Of a stretch of 64,000 nt of DNA, positions 35,188 to 47,014 are shown in pieces. The position numbers were made by a program, and so were the translations under genes. The notes under the pieces are model-generated. The model was not told the origin of the DNA and did no database searches. It saw only the letters and a program-made list of their open reading frames with translations. Source of the stretch: Ephemerocybe angulata (taxonomy: Eukaryota; Basidiomycota; Agaricomycetes; Agaricales; Psathyrellaceae); assembly GCA_013368325.1 (NCBI GenBank), contig JAACJK010000124.1, forward strand, positions 62,001-126,000, read 5' to 3'. Position 1 is the stretch's first letter. Each line of letters opens with the position of its first letter.

Positions 35188-37050
35188 GTATAGCATTCCA
35201 CGACACACGTCGTCGTATCACACACCTCAGGCTCCTTTTCAATTACCCTTTTCCATTTCTTGACGCACACTTCTCACCAACAATATATCCGTCCTAAAGG
35301 CGTCGAGTCTACGTACTGTCGTATAAGTATAGTACCAACGAAGCGAACACTGGACGGACATCTGCTCAGACGTCGTTGGGATAGACGGGGATTATAATAA
35401 TATTGAAGTTATGAGGTCAGAGACAAATTCCAGAGAGATGCTGAGGGTGCAGTGAGGGCGAATAGACTATGGCTTCTTGTCTAGTGTTTTCTCGTCCCCT
35501 ATCTTCCCTTTGTACATGATAGCATCTAGGCGCGCTTTTGCTGGAAGAACTGGTTTCTACTCGCTCCCTATGTAGGGTTCTTACAATCTCCGCGGAGTTA
35601 ACATTGGGAGGAGGCCGACTGTGCGTCGACGTCAATATCCGCTATCTGTCAATTCCGCCCTTCGTGGAGAAGTTGTCGCCGTTATCGTTCACTGGCCTCT
35701 GCCGTCGCCTTTGCAATCGGCGAGCTTACCCCTGCTAGAAGGACATATCTGAACTACACACTACAGTTCGATGTCCTCGTCATTAGGCTCGAGGACTCGG
35801 CCCTTAGCGCTCGTCGCCTAGAGAAGTCATCTAGATGGTGCTGCCTGATGGAGCGAGAAGTGGGATGTTCAGTCCATTCTGCGCAGCCGGTCGCAAAAAA
35901 GAAGACAGCTACTTGGCGTTAATAGTCTTTCTAGGACCTTTGATGTGCCCTGGTTGTGGATAGCTGCCATGGGAGTATAGATATGTGGTATGAAGCGGAC
36001 AGTTGAGTGAGTGCAGTAGACAAAGGGTAGGAAGCAATTTCAGGCTTCCAGCAGTTTGAATACATCTGTCATATCCTCGTAAGCTGTGAGGGAACGTTTA
36101 GGTTTGTTAATAGCCTCCTCCAGGAGTCTGCATCGTTAAGCTGATCCTCCGCTTCCGCCTCTTCTCGCAACGAGTGCAATGTCACGCTCAGATAGCGGTC
36201 TGCCGTTACGTTCAGAAGGTATGCCGGATCCTCCTCTCTACCAAGCCGACGGCGGAAGGAAGGAGGTAGGTCTCCATGTCCCCGACAATAGCGATTGTGA
36301 TACAGCCCACAGTCAACGTTGAGGAATTCCGGGAGTCCTGAGAATAGTTGAGATCAAATGAGAGCGAAGGCTCTTGACGTGCAGCAACTGTTAAGTTGAT
36401 GAGAGGAACATAGTGTCGCGAGGATGCCGCCAGTGCGATTCAACGACCCGACCATGCTATGCCCCGTGGATGTGGGCGAGGATGTCAAGTAGCGATGCAG
36501 ATGGTAAATGTGAAACAGTGACATTAAAATCTGCCCACAAAGTTATGTACGAGACAGTAGATGCTTGCACTCACAAGAGAGATTAAATGCTTTCAGATAT
36601 CGGAACATTTCGAACATGCGCGTTGGCGCATGGATCGATGATGTCTCTGGCGATGGATGTTGCAGGTGGTTCGGTACGGGCGGCAAGGTCTAGGTAGTGG
36701 AGGTTGACATGGAGACGGTGATATTACAAAAGCATAAGTAAACTGACCACGGAGGGCGAGTCGAGATAGTCATCTCGTTACTTCAAAAGCGCCAGTCCTG
36801 TTCAGTGAACAAGAGTTCGATATGTTTCCGGAGACTATAATCGAAGGTATGGGAATGATTCACGGATGACCAGATACGTCCGGGTGTTAGTCAGAAAGGC
36901 TGGGTCTCTCCGTCTTCACGGTATCTTCAGCCTGGCGGGCGAGTACAGTCAGGCTTCTGCCGATAAGGAGGAGCAGGCGACTCAGATACTGTACAAGGGG
37001 AAAACAAACGATTAGTGATTATGTTTGAAATTCCAGAGATTGAGATCATA
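35188..37050. other. Long stretch without a recognisable gene
   Basis: Few open frames. At 36925-36995 a short FVQFVG-family relic can be read from nucleotide similarity to the intron and exon boundary of the other copies (CAGCCTGGCGGGCGAG, then GAGCAGGCGACTCAG). A perfect palindrome, CATCTAGATG, lies near 35829. Otherwise nothing. Confidence 0.45.
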
Positions 37051-37559
37051 CCTTGCTGTTGATTATATCGGAAATGGATGCGAGGGTGGCTCATGACGCT
37101 GTCGCTGTGTACACCTCGCCGCCACGAACACAGGGCGAAGGTGATGAGAGGACCTCGACAACCTCCTCTTGGGCACGACGAGCTTCAAGAGTTCTCTTGT
37201 CAAGGAAGCAGTACAGTAGGAGATCTGCTGAGAGACGAGCTTCACCATCGAACGGGTGTACGGTCAGGGTCAGAGTAGAAACAACCCGGACTCCGACGAA
37301 GACGAACCCGTTAAGCAGGATGTGGGCCGGAGAAAGAGAACATTGATCTTCGCGGGTGCCTCTGTCTCCATGTCTCCATCCTGGAGCTTGAGGTCAGTAT
37401 ACTCCGACAGCCTTGCATGGTGGTCACGATAACGAACAACAGAACTCACATTGCGCCTTCTGGAGAATGGGAGTCGAGTCTATGATGCTGACGACGGCTT
37501 CTCGAGCGTGTGTTCGAGGGGGACTAGGATTACGACTGAGGGAGGCCGAAACAAGTCCG
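37051..37559. other. Gene-free stretch
   Basis: Short overlapping frames on both strands, none convincing. Confidence 0.35.
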
Positions 37560-37985
37560 AGGATCGTATACTCGTCTACATACCGTGCTCCAAAGGTGAT
37601 GCTGAATTCGAAAGCCGTAGTTCAGTCGGCCTCTCCTCGCATTATCTGGAGCCTGGCGGGTGAGACCTATAAATTTATAAACATACCCATTTACTTAGGC
37701 CCCCCCACACACCTTTCATAACCTCGAGTAGACGTCGATATACCACAGAGTGCTCCGATAACCAGGCGCAGGCGACTCAGTGCGTGCCGTTGACGGTGGA
37801 CGAATCAGACAGGCAATTCGTCCAATTCGTTGGAACTGTCGAATACGCTGCATATGGCGAGATGTTCCCAGGCTTGCAACTCCGACACCGACTCTCCTTC
37901 AGTTATCATCTCTCTCTCACTAGACATTCCATACCACCTACTCAGAATATTGTCAGAGATGGCGCTTTAGTAGTGCGGGCTCCCT
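37560..37985 (+). pseudogene. FVQFVG family fragment
   Basis: Readable pieces in order: an EDRILVYIPCSKGDAEFES-like relic of the DDQ exon, a WSLAG-GTGAG donor region, then VDESDRQFVQFVGTVEYAAY and GEMFPGLQLRH. An NIVRDGALVVRAPWNHW segment follows that also matches the 47-kb and 52-kb copies. Several frames are needed, so it is a relic. Confidence 0.5.
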
Positions 37986-39112
37986 GGAATCACTGGTGAG
38001 CATGGAATCCGGGCCTGTTCACGATGGGGCATTGAACGCACACAATTAGGCGCTCGTGGTCTGTAGACGGCCGAACTGGGGCAGGTTGTTCATAATTGGA
38101 ATTTGGGCGCGCACCTTGGTGAGAAAAAGCAGCCCTCTGAGAATTTCGGATTTTCATTCCCACATAGCTCACTGTTGAGAAAACGCTTGCGTCAAGTCTT
38201 CTCTTCCCGTGCCCCCGATTGTTCATGGACAAAATCGCAATCTCTCCCCTGTCTGCGTCTATTCACTCGACTTATGCGTCACTATCTCATTATGCAGTGC
38301 TCCTGGCCTTCGTAGTCCCGCCTCTGCCCCACCAGGACCATTTTTCAATCGTGAGTCTGCCTGCTTATATCCCACTTTCATAACGACCCTTACACAATCT
38401 CCCGCAGTCTCTAAGCGGCCATTCACAGTCGCCTTTCTCAAGGTTACAAGAATCTCGCTGCGCAGAGATGCGCTCGATGGCCAAGGTCAGTTTGGTCAAG
38501 CTGCTAGAATTGCGTGGGTTAAACGATTCCGTCGTTCCACTACTCGAAGTCCTGAAGCTTGATCTCCCCCAGATGTACCTCGTCGCTCTTTTCACGCCGA
38601 GGGCCCGAAACTACCCGCGCTACACTTCTACTCTTGAACTACAGCTGAACAGGCACTCCCCTCAGCAAGGCACGTCATTTACGATCAAGGTGCAGCCACC
38701 CTTCTTTTTCTTCTTCAGGACGAACCTCACTCAACCGTCAAAATACCATCACAATGCCCTATCGCCCCAGGCCGTCCGAGACGATGTGGCCATTTTATGC
38801 CTTTCATCACTCTAAGCTGCACTCCAAGCAGCAGTGTGTCCCTGGAAAGATCGGGTGGCATCTCGGCATGCGAGGCATCTCTGTACCTGCTCCGCCCGCC
38901 CAGGCCATTTCACCTCTTCTGCAATACTTGGGGGCATAGGAGCTTCAATCTCGGTGCAAATCAATGCCAGTTAGATCGATCTACGAACATCATCGCATAC
39001 GACTCCTCGCAACGTTAAATTCAGCGGAGAAATCTGTAACTTTACTCGGTCAGAAGCGTCAAGCCGCTGACGCCATCCCATCCTCTCTCCATTAAACGTC
39101 AAGGGCACCCAC
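37986..39112. other. Decayed sequence with a coding-like patch
   Basis: A plus-strand frame at 38468-38620 reads MRSMAKVSLVKLLELRGLND and SVVPLLEVLKLDLPQM, which looks like a helical exon, but no start, stop or family could be assigned. Confidence 0.3.
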
Positions 39113-39245
39113 GGTCGACTCGTCCACCTACAACGGCACGCACTTCTGTCCCGTGAGCCACCTGTGCCTGCTTATCGGAGGAGACTGGGGTCTCTCGACA
39201 TGTCAAACCGTCCAATCGGGGGTATAGGAAGGGTAAGGCGACCCA
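39113..39245 (-). pseudogene. FVQFVG family fragment
   Basis: Reverse strand matches the family around the exon 3 acceptor: a PERPDKQAQVAHGTEVRAVV-like piece running from the intron end into the VDES segment. Only about 130 bases remain. Confidence 0.4.
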
Positions 39246-40444
39246 GGGGAGGGGCCCAAGTCCTGGGACAAAAACCACAGCTCCCCAATCCCGAAGTCAC
39301 TGATACCTTTGGGATGGGCTTCAATGGTCTCTCCAGGCTCGTATGTTCAGTCTCGGATGCAAGCGTGCCAACATTCACAACCTCCTTTTCTACCCCCATC
39401 TCATCTCCGATGAGTATAAACAGCTCTCCTCCGAGGCTCTGGAAGCCGCTCGTATTTGCAGAAACAACCAGGCCCGGACCCTTTCCATTTCCGTATCCGT
39501 GCCCACCCCTTCCGTGACACCGTATCAAAACAAGTGTTGTCCGAACATACGCTCGATGGCAGAAGCTTTTGTACGTTTGTCCGTTCTCAGTGATGATGGC
39601 CATTGCCGGGCGTTTTGGGGTTGTCGAACCTTGGGCACGGCGGTTATTACTTCACCGCAACCGCTTGCCCCTATATTCACCTCGCTCCGCAGAGTCGTTA
39701 TACTCATGCCTCCGGTACCATCTCCGCAGAGGCAGCTTCGACTAAGTATTGGGACCCGTTCTTCTGGGACTGCGCCAACGTCATACGCATATCCACCACC
39801 CGTCGATCCCGTGGTCTGCGTGAAGGAATCGTTGACATTATTCACTCAGCCGCCATTTTCCCAGAAGGCTTGGTGTGAGTTCTGCAGTTCCATTTTGCAA
39901 GGTTGTCGGGCTAACTACCTTTCAAGGATGGGTTCGCCTTGGCCCTGAGGATCCACGAAGGTCAACACTCTGCTTCTAGAAGCTTCGTTCATCTCTTTCA
40001 CCTCGTCGAAAGTGTTCTAATGCTTCGTTTCTTTCTATAGACGAACAATTTGCTCGGATACGTATAGATCTCCGCGTTCCAACTGAAGCCTGAACATAGA
40101 TAGGTTGTAATGCCATATATCGCTGCACGGTGACATTCACAAACGTCGATTAGGTTTCGTTTGAGGCTCGAGCCCGTTCTGCGAAAGTTGGCGAATCCGA
40201 AGCGCCGCGTATGTCTCCCAGCTATACAATTGCAATGATACATTCCTCAACAGGAGATCATCTGAAGTTAGCCCAGAATGCGGCGGTTCGTCAATTTTGA
40301 GCGCAATACCTCTATGCACATGTACTTCTCTACTCGCTCGAATATACTTTTTTGGCCCCCCAGTCTATTCTGCTAGTATTTCCTTGTGTCTGTAGTCTAT
40401 TCTCTGATTATCTGTAGTCGAATAAAATTGATTTATGATGATTT
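39246..40444. other. Stretch with unassigned frames
   Basis: A plus-strand frame from 39343 to 39948 is open for 201 codons, but its alternative frame looks equally protein-like. No domain recognised, and I do not call a gene. Confidence 0.3.
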
Positions 40445-41123
40445 TCAACGTGAGCTGATACGATCCGAAGCCAAACCGGCGCGAGCCTGAAGTCCAACTC
40501 GGAAGACCTGCAAAAGCCGCTATCAGTGACTGGATAAAAAGAGAACAACTGCGACGCACCATTGACAGGAGATCCACCCGAAAGCCCAGATTGAGAAAAT
40601 GCCTGACAAGAAACACAGAAATCAGTTATGGGGTATAGGGAAAGCAAGTTTAGGGACATCGCACCTCGTGGCAGCCCTCAACGTTCCCCGAGTTCCTCCA
40701 TCTTGCTGATTCTAGAAGATCTGGGAGAAAGGAAATATGTCAGTGCTCGAGCATGAACCAGTACATCACATTACTCACAATTGGCTGTACACAATTCCCC
40801 GGTGGTGTTACTGTAAGGCCGTAGTCTTCAGTAGGCTGTCAACATTTGGTGCAGGTGGAAGGAAAGCAAACGAACCTCAATCGGAATGACCAGCCTTGGG
40901 GAATATACACAATAGTTCATCAGATCTAGAATGCGAGGCTGGATTTACACTCACCAGAGCACGTCCAGGGAACGAAGGCACGAAAGAGAACAGGGCAAGT
41001 GGTGGAGGAGAACGATGAGGAGGAACCGAACGAATTTTGGGCTTTTGATGCTGATGGAGGCTGGTGCCAAACATGAGGCCACTGGCAAACAACGTCCCAG
41101 GAGGACCCACAAACTGTCGACAC
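40445..41123 (-). CDS. Possible multi-exon unknown gene
   Basis: Minus-strand pieces can be joined as: MSTVCGSSWDVVCQ from 41123, NYCVYSPRLVIPIE, PTEDYGLTVTPPGNCVQPI, an NQQDGGTRGTLRAATR piece, HFLNLGFRVDLLSM and VFRVGLQARAGLASDRISSR to a stop at 40445. Some of the introns needed are canonical (GTGAGT...CAG near 40780), but one is only 29 nt. No family recognised. Weak call. Confidence 0.25.
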
Positions 41124-41193
41124 CGAGAAAGGACTGTATATTACGCTCGCTCAGCAATGTGGACTACAGAAGGCACAAATATACGATAAGGAA

Positions 41194-42372
41194 TTAGATG
41201 TCAGTCTCGTCGTAGTTGGCAGGAGCCGAGCGAGTCACCGGTTGAGCAACAGCACGACCGCCGTTCGCTGCCTCAGAGGGTCGCGGTTGGGTCAAGCGGA
41301 CAACATCGGCGAGCCCTGTTCGACTGTTCTTTTCAAGCGGGAACAGTTCACCATCCTTCATTATCTGGTCGAAGTATCTACATTTGAAGATTGTAAGCAA
41401 GCCACCAGACGTGAAGGGAAGAGGACGTACTCATCCCAAAGAGGGGACACATCGGGCCCGAGCATGACACGCAGACAGTCAAAAAGCCAGTCCATTATTG
41501 CCCAGAACGAGTCCTTTGCAGGCCTCTCAGGAAGTTAGGGGTCCTCGGCAGGCTCTACTTCAGCGTTAAAGTACTCGACAGGCGCAAGAACAGGCGGGGG
41601 CGCCAAACATGGGATCGAAAACGCGGACAACGGTGATTTCCCTGACCCAAGAAGATCATCTTGATTTTCCATTAGGAGACGGCGCTATATTTTCGCAGTC
41701 AGCGGGCATATAGATGTACAACAAACTTACTTACAAGTATTGCGAGTTTCTTGACTTGAGGTCTCGTAACCTTCGACAACTTGCCAAGGTACTTGGTGGT
41801 GGTGGCGCGAGAGGATGAGACAAGCGAGCATGGCTTTGGAGCCTTCCCATTCACACCCCTTCAGTTCACGCTTGCTACAATCTATAGTATATGCCAGCTG
41901 GAGCGTTCTGAAGCATTTCCAGCAAACGTATATCATCACGAAAGCCCCCGGTAACGCTCGAGGTGATCTCGCCCACTTCCTTCGTGAGAGTCATTAAATT
42001 GGCCGGTGTTTCAAATGCTTCAACGAATCCGCGAGTGTTCTTCTCCTTTTCGAGCAGGTTCTATATTTTTCGTTAGCCCAAAGAGTCCGCTACAGCACAA
42101 ACAACAATAGATAGTACATACCATTGTGCGTTGTTTTGCGTTGGAGATGTCAAAGACTCCCGCAGCGTACATTGCCTGCTGCATCAGGTTATGGATGTTG
42201 GTCTGTGCAGGTCATACAATTAGTGACTATTCAAGCAGCCTGAGCCTGGAGCACATACTCGCTGTACCTGGGTGATCCTGTAATTACCAGAATCTTCTAA
42301 CCGGAAGAATGGGGGGACTGCAATAGCCTTGGTCATGTTTGGGACCCTGCCCAAGACCTGCGGGATTGTCAT
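41194..42372 (-). CDS. Unrecognised multi-exon gene, probably damaged
   Basis: The start ATG at 42372 lies 27 bases from the edge of duplication A4. Exons read MTIPQVLGRVPNMTKAIAVP and FFRLEDSGNYRITQVQR; TNIHNLMQQAMYAAGVFDIS; NLLEKEKNTRGFVEAFETPA and SVTGGFRDDIRLLEMLQNAP; then LGKLSKVTRPQVKKLAIL, RRLLMENQDDLLGSGKSPL, DSFWAIMDWLFDCLRVMLGP and YFDQIMKDGELFPLEKNS, to a stop at 41194. Most junctions are clean GT-AG. A TAA sits in frame just before LPERPAKDSF, and one join near 41870 fails. I recognise no family. The 5' end may have been lost when A4 arrived. Confidence 0.42.
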
Positions 42373-42772
42373 CCTGTCAGTTTAAAGGAAGCGCGCGCCA
42401 GATGGGTGGAGGCCGACCTCTCTTCCCGGCTTGGACATCCCTGACTCGGTGCTTCGCCCTTCCATGATTGGCTGCAGTATGGCATATCTCTGTTGAGAGA
42501 ACGTCGTTGGTTCACCAGGCTCGTAGAGAAATTACGAAGAAAGCAACTTACACTGGGAAGAATGGCAGCTGTCGGGGCGGCTTCTCATTCAGCAGGAGGC
42601 AAAGGGTGGCGGATGTGTATGACGCCGGCGCACTCCCAGAGGAGTACGGGGCGGCCTGGTCTCGGTAGTCGAATTTGACGCCGCAGAGATGGCGGGGGAT
42701 ATAACTGAAGTATAACTAGGAATAAAAAGGAGCATCGGGGGACGAGTTGGGAGAGCTGTACTCACCTAATCC

Positions 42773-44146
42773 ATGGAGGGCATAACGTCCCTGTGTAAGC
42801 ACCAGTTCGTCCCATTAAATGCAGTAACAGGGGCAGGTTCGGGAGCCACCATGTCAGTGCGGATTGGATTGGCCGCGCATGCCAACATTCTCAATGTCCA
42901 ATCTGTAATCGAAGGTATAGTGACGCGTGGGCGACCATATACACCCAGGGGTTCGACGGACGTTACAAGGGTGGGTAATCTGGGGTTTTGATTCCAGTGT
43001 ATCCCGGCATACCATCGTTCCTTGAATTTGCACGCCGTACGAGTCGCCATTGGATTGGATGACGACCAAGACATGCTAAATCGCGTCAAGTTGAGTACCA
43101 AGCCTCAGGATCGTGTAATCGACTACGTACTGTGCTCCAAGAACGACGTTGATTTCCAAAGTCGCGCTTCAGTGTGCCTCTACTCGCACTGGTGAGTGAG
43201 AACAGTCAAGCTTCCGCCTCGAGATATATGGATATATTATACTCACCTGGGTCACCTTACCCCTCCAACACCCTCGATTGGACTTCTTGGCATGTCGATA
43301 GACCCCAGAGAGCCCCGATGAGCAGTCGCATGCGACTTGTGGGGCAGCAGTACGTGCCGTGTCGGTGGACGAATCAGACATGGAATTCGTCCAATTCGTC
43401 GGATTTGTCCAATCCGCTAGATATGGTGAGAGGTTCCCAGGATTGCAACTCCGACGGTCACCCCCAGGCGCTGCTGGGCCTCCCTTCCGACTCTCCTTCA
43501 TAAACTCATCTCCGACGGCTCAATAGATTTTCGATACTATTGACACAAACGACACAGGGCCTTACCGTTGTGGAAACGATGTGTCTCAGCTGAGATACGG
43601 GTGAGCATAGGCGTTAGCCCGGCTCGTTATGGCGAACTGGCCGGATAGACGCCCGTAGACGGCGAAGGACAGGATAACTTGCTTGGCATCGGGATCCCTC
43701 GCTGCGGAGGCGTGGATAATCTCACAGGCTCGATAAGAAGGCTCGTCACTGACTTCCATCGGGCTGCAAGCCGATGGGAGCTTGTCGTCTGTGAGGCCTT
43801 ACGCATCGCATCCGGTATGTTTGGCTGGTTATAGTTTTCTTCGGCCTGGAATCTGACATCCTCGTTATAACGCCAGTGGTCGCCAGGTCAAATGCTTTGC
43901 CATGGCTGGGGACGGAGGCTCCATGAGCGCTTGGTCGTATACCTTGTGGGCAAGCGCTGGCGCTGTCAGATTCGAAGTCACTTTGGCGAGGAGCCCCCAA
44001 AACGTCCCACCTCATGGATCGCCTGTTTATGCGATCTATTTGGGGCACTTCTATTGAGGGTAAGTATCACCTGTCCCTGACTCTGATACTGAAATGAAAG
44101 ACTGACTGTTTTTGAACAGTTTAAAGGAGCCCATGCCAAGCACTAG
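42773..44146 (+). CDS. FVQFVG family gene, copy A4 (reference reading)
   Basis: Exons read here: 42773-42970, 42998-43191, 43302 to about 43521, 43649-43814, 43887-44059 and 44120-44146. The donor and acceptor at 43815/43886 (GTATGT...CCAG) and at 44060/44119 (GTAAGT...ACAG) are canonical and phase-consistent; the final exon gives FKGAHAKH and a stop. The join from exon 3 to exon 4 is unclear, and the first intron, 27 nt, is suspiciously short. Segments, function and alternatives are as for copy A1. The gene starts 401 bases from the ATG of the divergent gene at 42372 and has no signal peptide or membrane helix that I can see. Confidence 0.45.
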
Positions 44147-45593
44147 GTTGGGAGCTTCGTATCGGGTTCAGAGTGAGTCGTGTTCCAAACTTTGGGCCTG
44201 CTATGGGCGCAGTCCATCCAGCACCGGTCATTGTCCAGCCCATTGGTGAGTTCGTCGTGTGATTCTGGAAACCGAACCATAGTAATCGCAGCCCAGACTT
44301 CAATACACTAGACCCTCTCGGAAGCCACCGACATATCGCATCGTAGCTGCGTCGGACCGCGTTTCTGAAAGCTCTGGTGATGGGTCCCCAGCGCTGAAGC
44401 GACCGAACCAGGGGGTCGAGTGGGATGATGGACGGGATGGGCTCTGCGATGCCTGGTACGCACTCTGCGCCCTCGCCCCTGCCCTTCGATTCTGACGCTC
44501 TTCCCGCCTAGCTCAGCATCGGTTGCCTCTTGGCTCATCGCAGTCAAACTTCTCTGTGCCACCGTGGACGCACTGCCCTCAACCTAATGGCATCGCTGCA
44601 CCTCACCCCCCGGTCCCCGGATCAGCAGCTAATCAATATCACGGGCCGTAACCCCTCAACCTCAATCCCATGAGTCTGGCCAACGCCCAGCGTCGATGAG
44701 CATGAACAGCCTCCCAACGGCCAACAGAAACAGCAGCCACGATGCCATGGGAAGCTTCAGTGAACCGTCGCCTCTCATCAACCGTGGGTCGATGCTGCCT
44801 CCGACTGGAATACCTGAGGGCGTAGCAGCTGGCGGAGTGCCTCAGCAACCTCAGCAGAGTAACCCACCCGGCGCTCCGCAGGGGGGTAATTTCCCGCCAA
44901 TGGTCAATGGCAGGCCCCCGAGTATGACGACGACGCCCCAAATACAGCCAATGATGTCGCAAAGCCCGTCGATGGGGAGTCGATTGGGAACCGCCAACCG
45001 ATACGCCAGCCGGGCTCGAGCGATTATGTGGTTCAGAACGAGTTTCAAGGTTCCTTTAAAAGCAACAGCAACTTCTCCCTCAGGCAAAAGCTGATGCTGG
45101 AATTCCGGGCGACAAGGACGTTTCTGCTTTCACGATGAACGACAAGGTGTGTTTCACGCAGGTTCCTGAACTCATGTTACTGATGAAGCCGTTAGTTGGC
45201 GGTTCCCTAAGGCCCATTCAGGCTATTCCTGGTGGCCCTCAGACTCCCAGAAGCCCCCTCATATGTAGCAGCAGCAGCAACAGCTAGCACCAGTAGCAAC
45301 AACATCGGCAGATGGGGCCGGAAAGCGCAAGGGCACTTCGCCACGCGAAGAGGTAAGCATCACAATCATTTCTGAATCCAAGCCAAGGCCTGACGTGACT
45401 CCTTTAGCACGATTAACAATCTATCGATTTATTTCCTCCTAGGGCTGCCCAATGGATAATCCCATGATACCCAAGGGTGTCACCCCAATGCCGCACCCCC
45501 AGACACCCAGCAGACACCCACCGTGCTGCCACAATCCTCCCGGTCATCTTCAGCAAGCACCTCCCCCGTCCGGAAACCTCCCCAAATGATAAT
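44147..45593 (+). pseudogene. Pro/Gln-rich decayed gene, truncated copy
   Basis: Mirror of 9484-8038. The frame starting MSMNSLPTANRNSSHDAMG occupies 44696-45094. The copy ends at the duplication edge, losing the Met/Gly/Gln-rich end present at 7836-8037. Confidence 0.5.
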
Positions 45594-45889
45594 AGGGCGG
45601 GCGAAAAGACCTGTACAGAGTAGAAGCCGCCATAACAGCACGTCATTCATAGTCAGGCGAGTTCAAGCGTGCTACCAAGGTGAGGTTTCATGAAGCCCAA
45701 GAAGCGGCATCTGTACACTTTGAATGTCCGCTCCGTTCTCGTCCCTTGTTTATAGATGTACAACTGTAAGTATATTCTCTACGGGACTGCCACCGTATGC
45801 AGCTACTAGGGGCTTATTTTATCGGGTTACATCTTGTCACGAGGCTGAACATCAAGCGCCTGGGCGCTTCTGGTCCATTTGGCAATACG
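45594..45889. other. Gene-free junction stretch
   Basis: Unique sequence between the A4 edge and partner sequence B copy 2. Nothing recognised. Confidence 0.4.
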
Positions 45890-46800
45890 GCTGTTGTCGT
45901 GGGACGTGGACTGAGGATAGAACATTGACTAGGGGGGTGGGATAGAAGGTGTAGAGCGGGATCGTATCCCGAGTCGGAAGGGAAAGAAGGGAGGAGACAA
46001 AGACGGCGAGAGAGGGGAAACTGGGAAAAACCGAGAGAATTGGAGCTCCTCAGGGGGGTTGAAAGGGACTCGAGGCAAACCTCTTCTGTTTCGATCGCGG
46101 CGCGGGTAGGAGGAATCGCTGTGGTCTCTTGTAGGAGGACGCGGCGTCTCTGGAAGCGGGTGCCCGGACATGTCAGATGAAGTTCGAAGAGGGAATACTG
46201 ATGGCAAGAGGACTTACAACAAGTGCCGGCGTCGCGTCGATGGCGGGTTCGCCCTTGCGTAAAAGCCGTATATGTTGGACGGTGACGTGTCTCTGGCAAG
46301 ACGGGGCTGGCGTAGATATTCAAATTGGGTAAAACGGTGGTGCGAGCAGTTTCAGGGTCTCGGCGTGTAAATATCGATTCTCCGGTGCAAGGCAACGGTG
46401 AGATGAAGCGCTGCGGATCCATAGAGTGGGATCTGGGGAAGACGAGAACGCCGGCATGTACGAAGGGGCGGGTGGTGTTGAGCTTGATCTATCTGCTTCG
46501 GAGGATCCTGATGAAATGGGGACGCACTGGAGCTCGACGAAGCTATACACGGATTGCTAAACGCCCGAAAGATCCTAGAATCAAGCAGTCATCAGAACAC
46601 TTTAAAAGAGGGAAGCGGGGGAGAGGGTTGATAGGCGACCGACCTTCCAGGAAGGTTCGAAGTCTATCGTCGACCTCCATGCCAATCCTTCGCTCAAGTC
46701 TAGCCTGCGAGATCTCTAGCCTTGGGGAGAGCAGCAGCAAGACTAGAGGAAGAAGGCGGCTCAGGAAATCTGTTGGCGCCACAGTCTTCATAGGACCGAA
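45890..46800 (-). repeat. Partner sequence B, copy 2
   Basis: Inverted, diverged copy of 31795-32700. The minus-strand frame from 46422 keeps MDPQRFISPLPC, RRDPETARTTVLPN and YASPVLPETRH, then a different Ser/Pro-rich end. The conserved words GRSPINPLPR and CSDDCLILGSFG lie upstream near 46640-46550. Confidence 0.55.
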
Positions 46801-46947
46801 GGTTTTGTTGGATGGAGATGCGGGGTACCGTGAAGCTCCTTTATTGTGGTAAAGGTGGCCATCCCGACGAGGAGCATCCCTGTGGTACACAGTAGCACAG
46901 GGCAGCAGAGTTGCTACGAGCGCTTGAGGAGTTCAAACTTTGCGGAC

Positions 46948-46981
46948 CTCGAACCTTGCTCGAACCTCGAACCTCGAACCT
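46948..46981. repeat. Short tandem CTCGAACC repeat
   Basis: Four copies of CTCGAACC start at 46948, 46959, 46966 and 46973; the last three are in tandem with a 7-base period. They lie between partner B and the FVQFVG fragment of head-to-head unit 2. Confidence 0.8.
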
Positions 46982-47014
46982 ACGCGCCAGTCGGTCCGGT
47001 ATTCTGCGTGTAGG

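Larger units (their letters stand above)
42399..45593. repeat. Copy A4, inverted segmental duplication of 8038-11232
   Basis: See the partner block. The junction at 42399 abuts the unrecognised minus-strand gene; the junction at 45593 cuts the Pro/Gln-rich reading after PVRKPPQMI. Confidence 0.92.

Noticed and set aside
39172..39603. 143-codon minus-strand frame
   Set aside because: No domain; three competing frames over the same bases look equally plausible.
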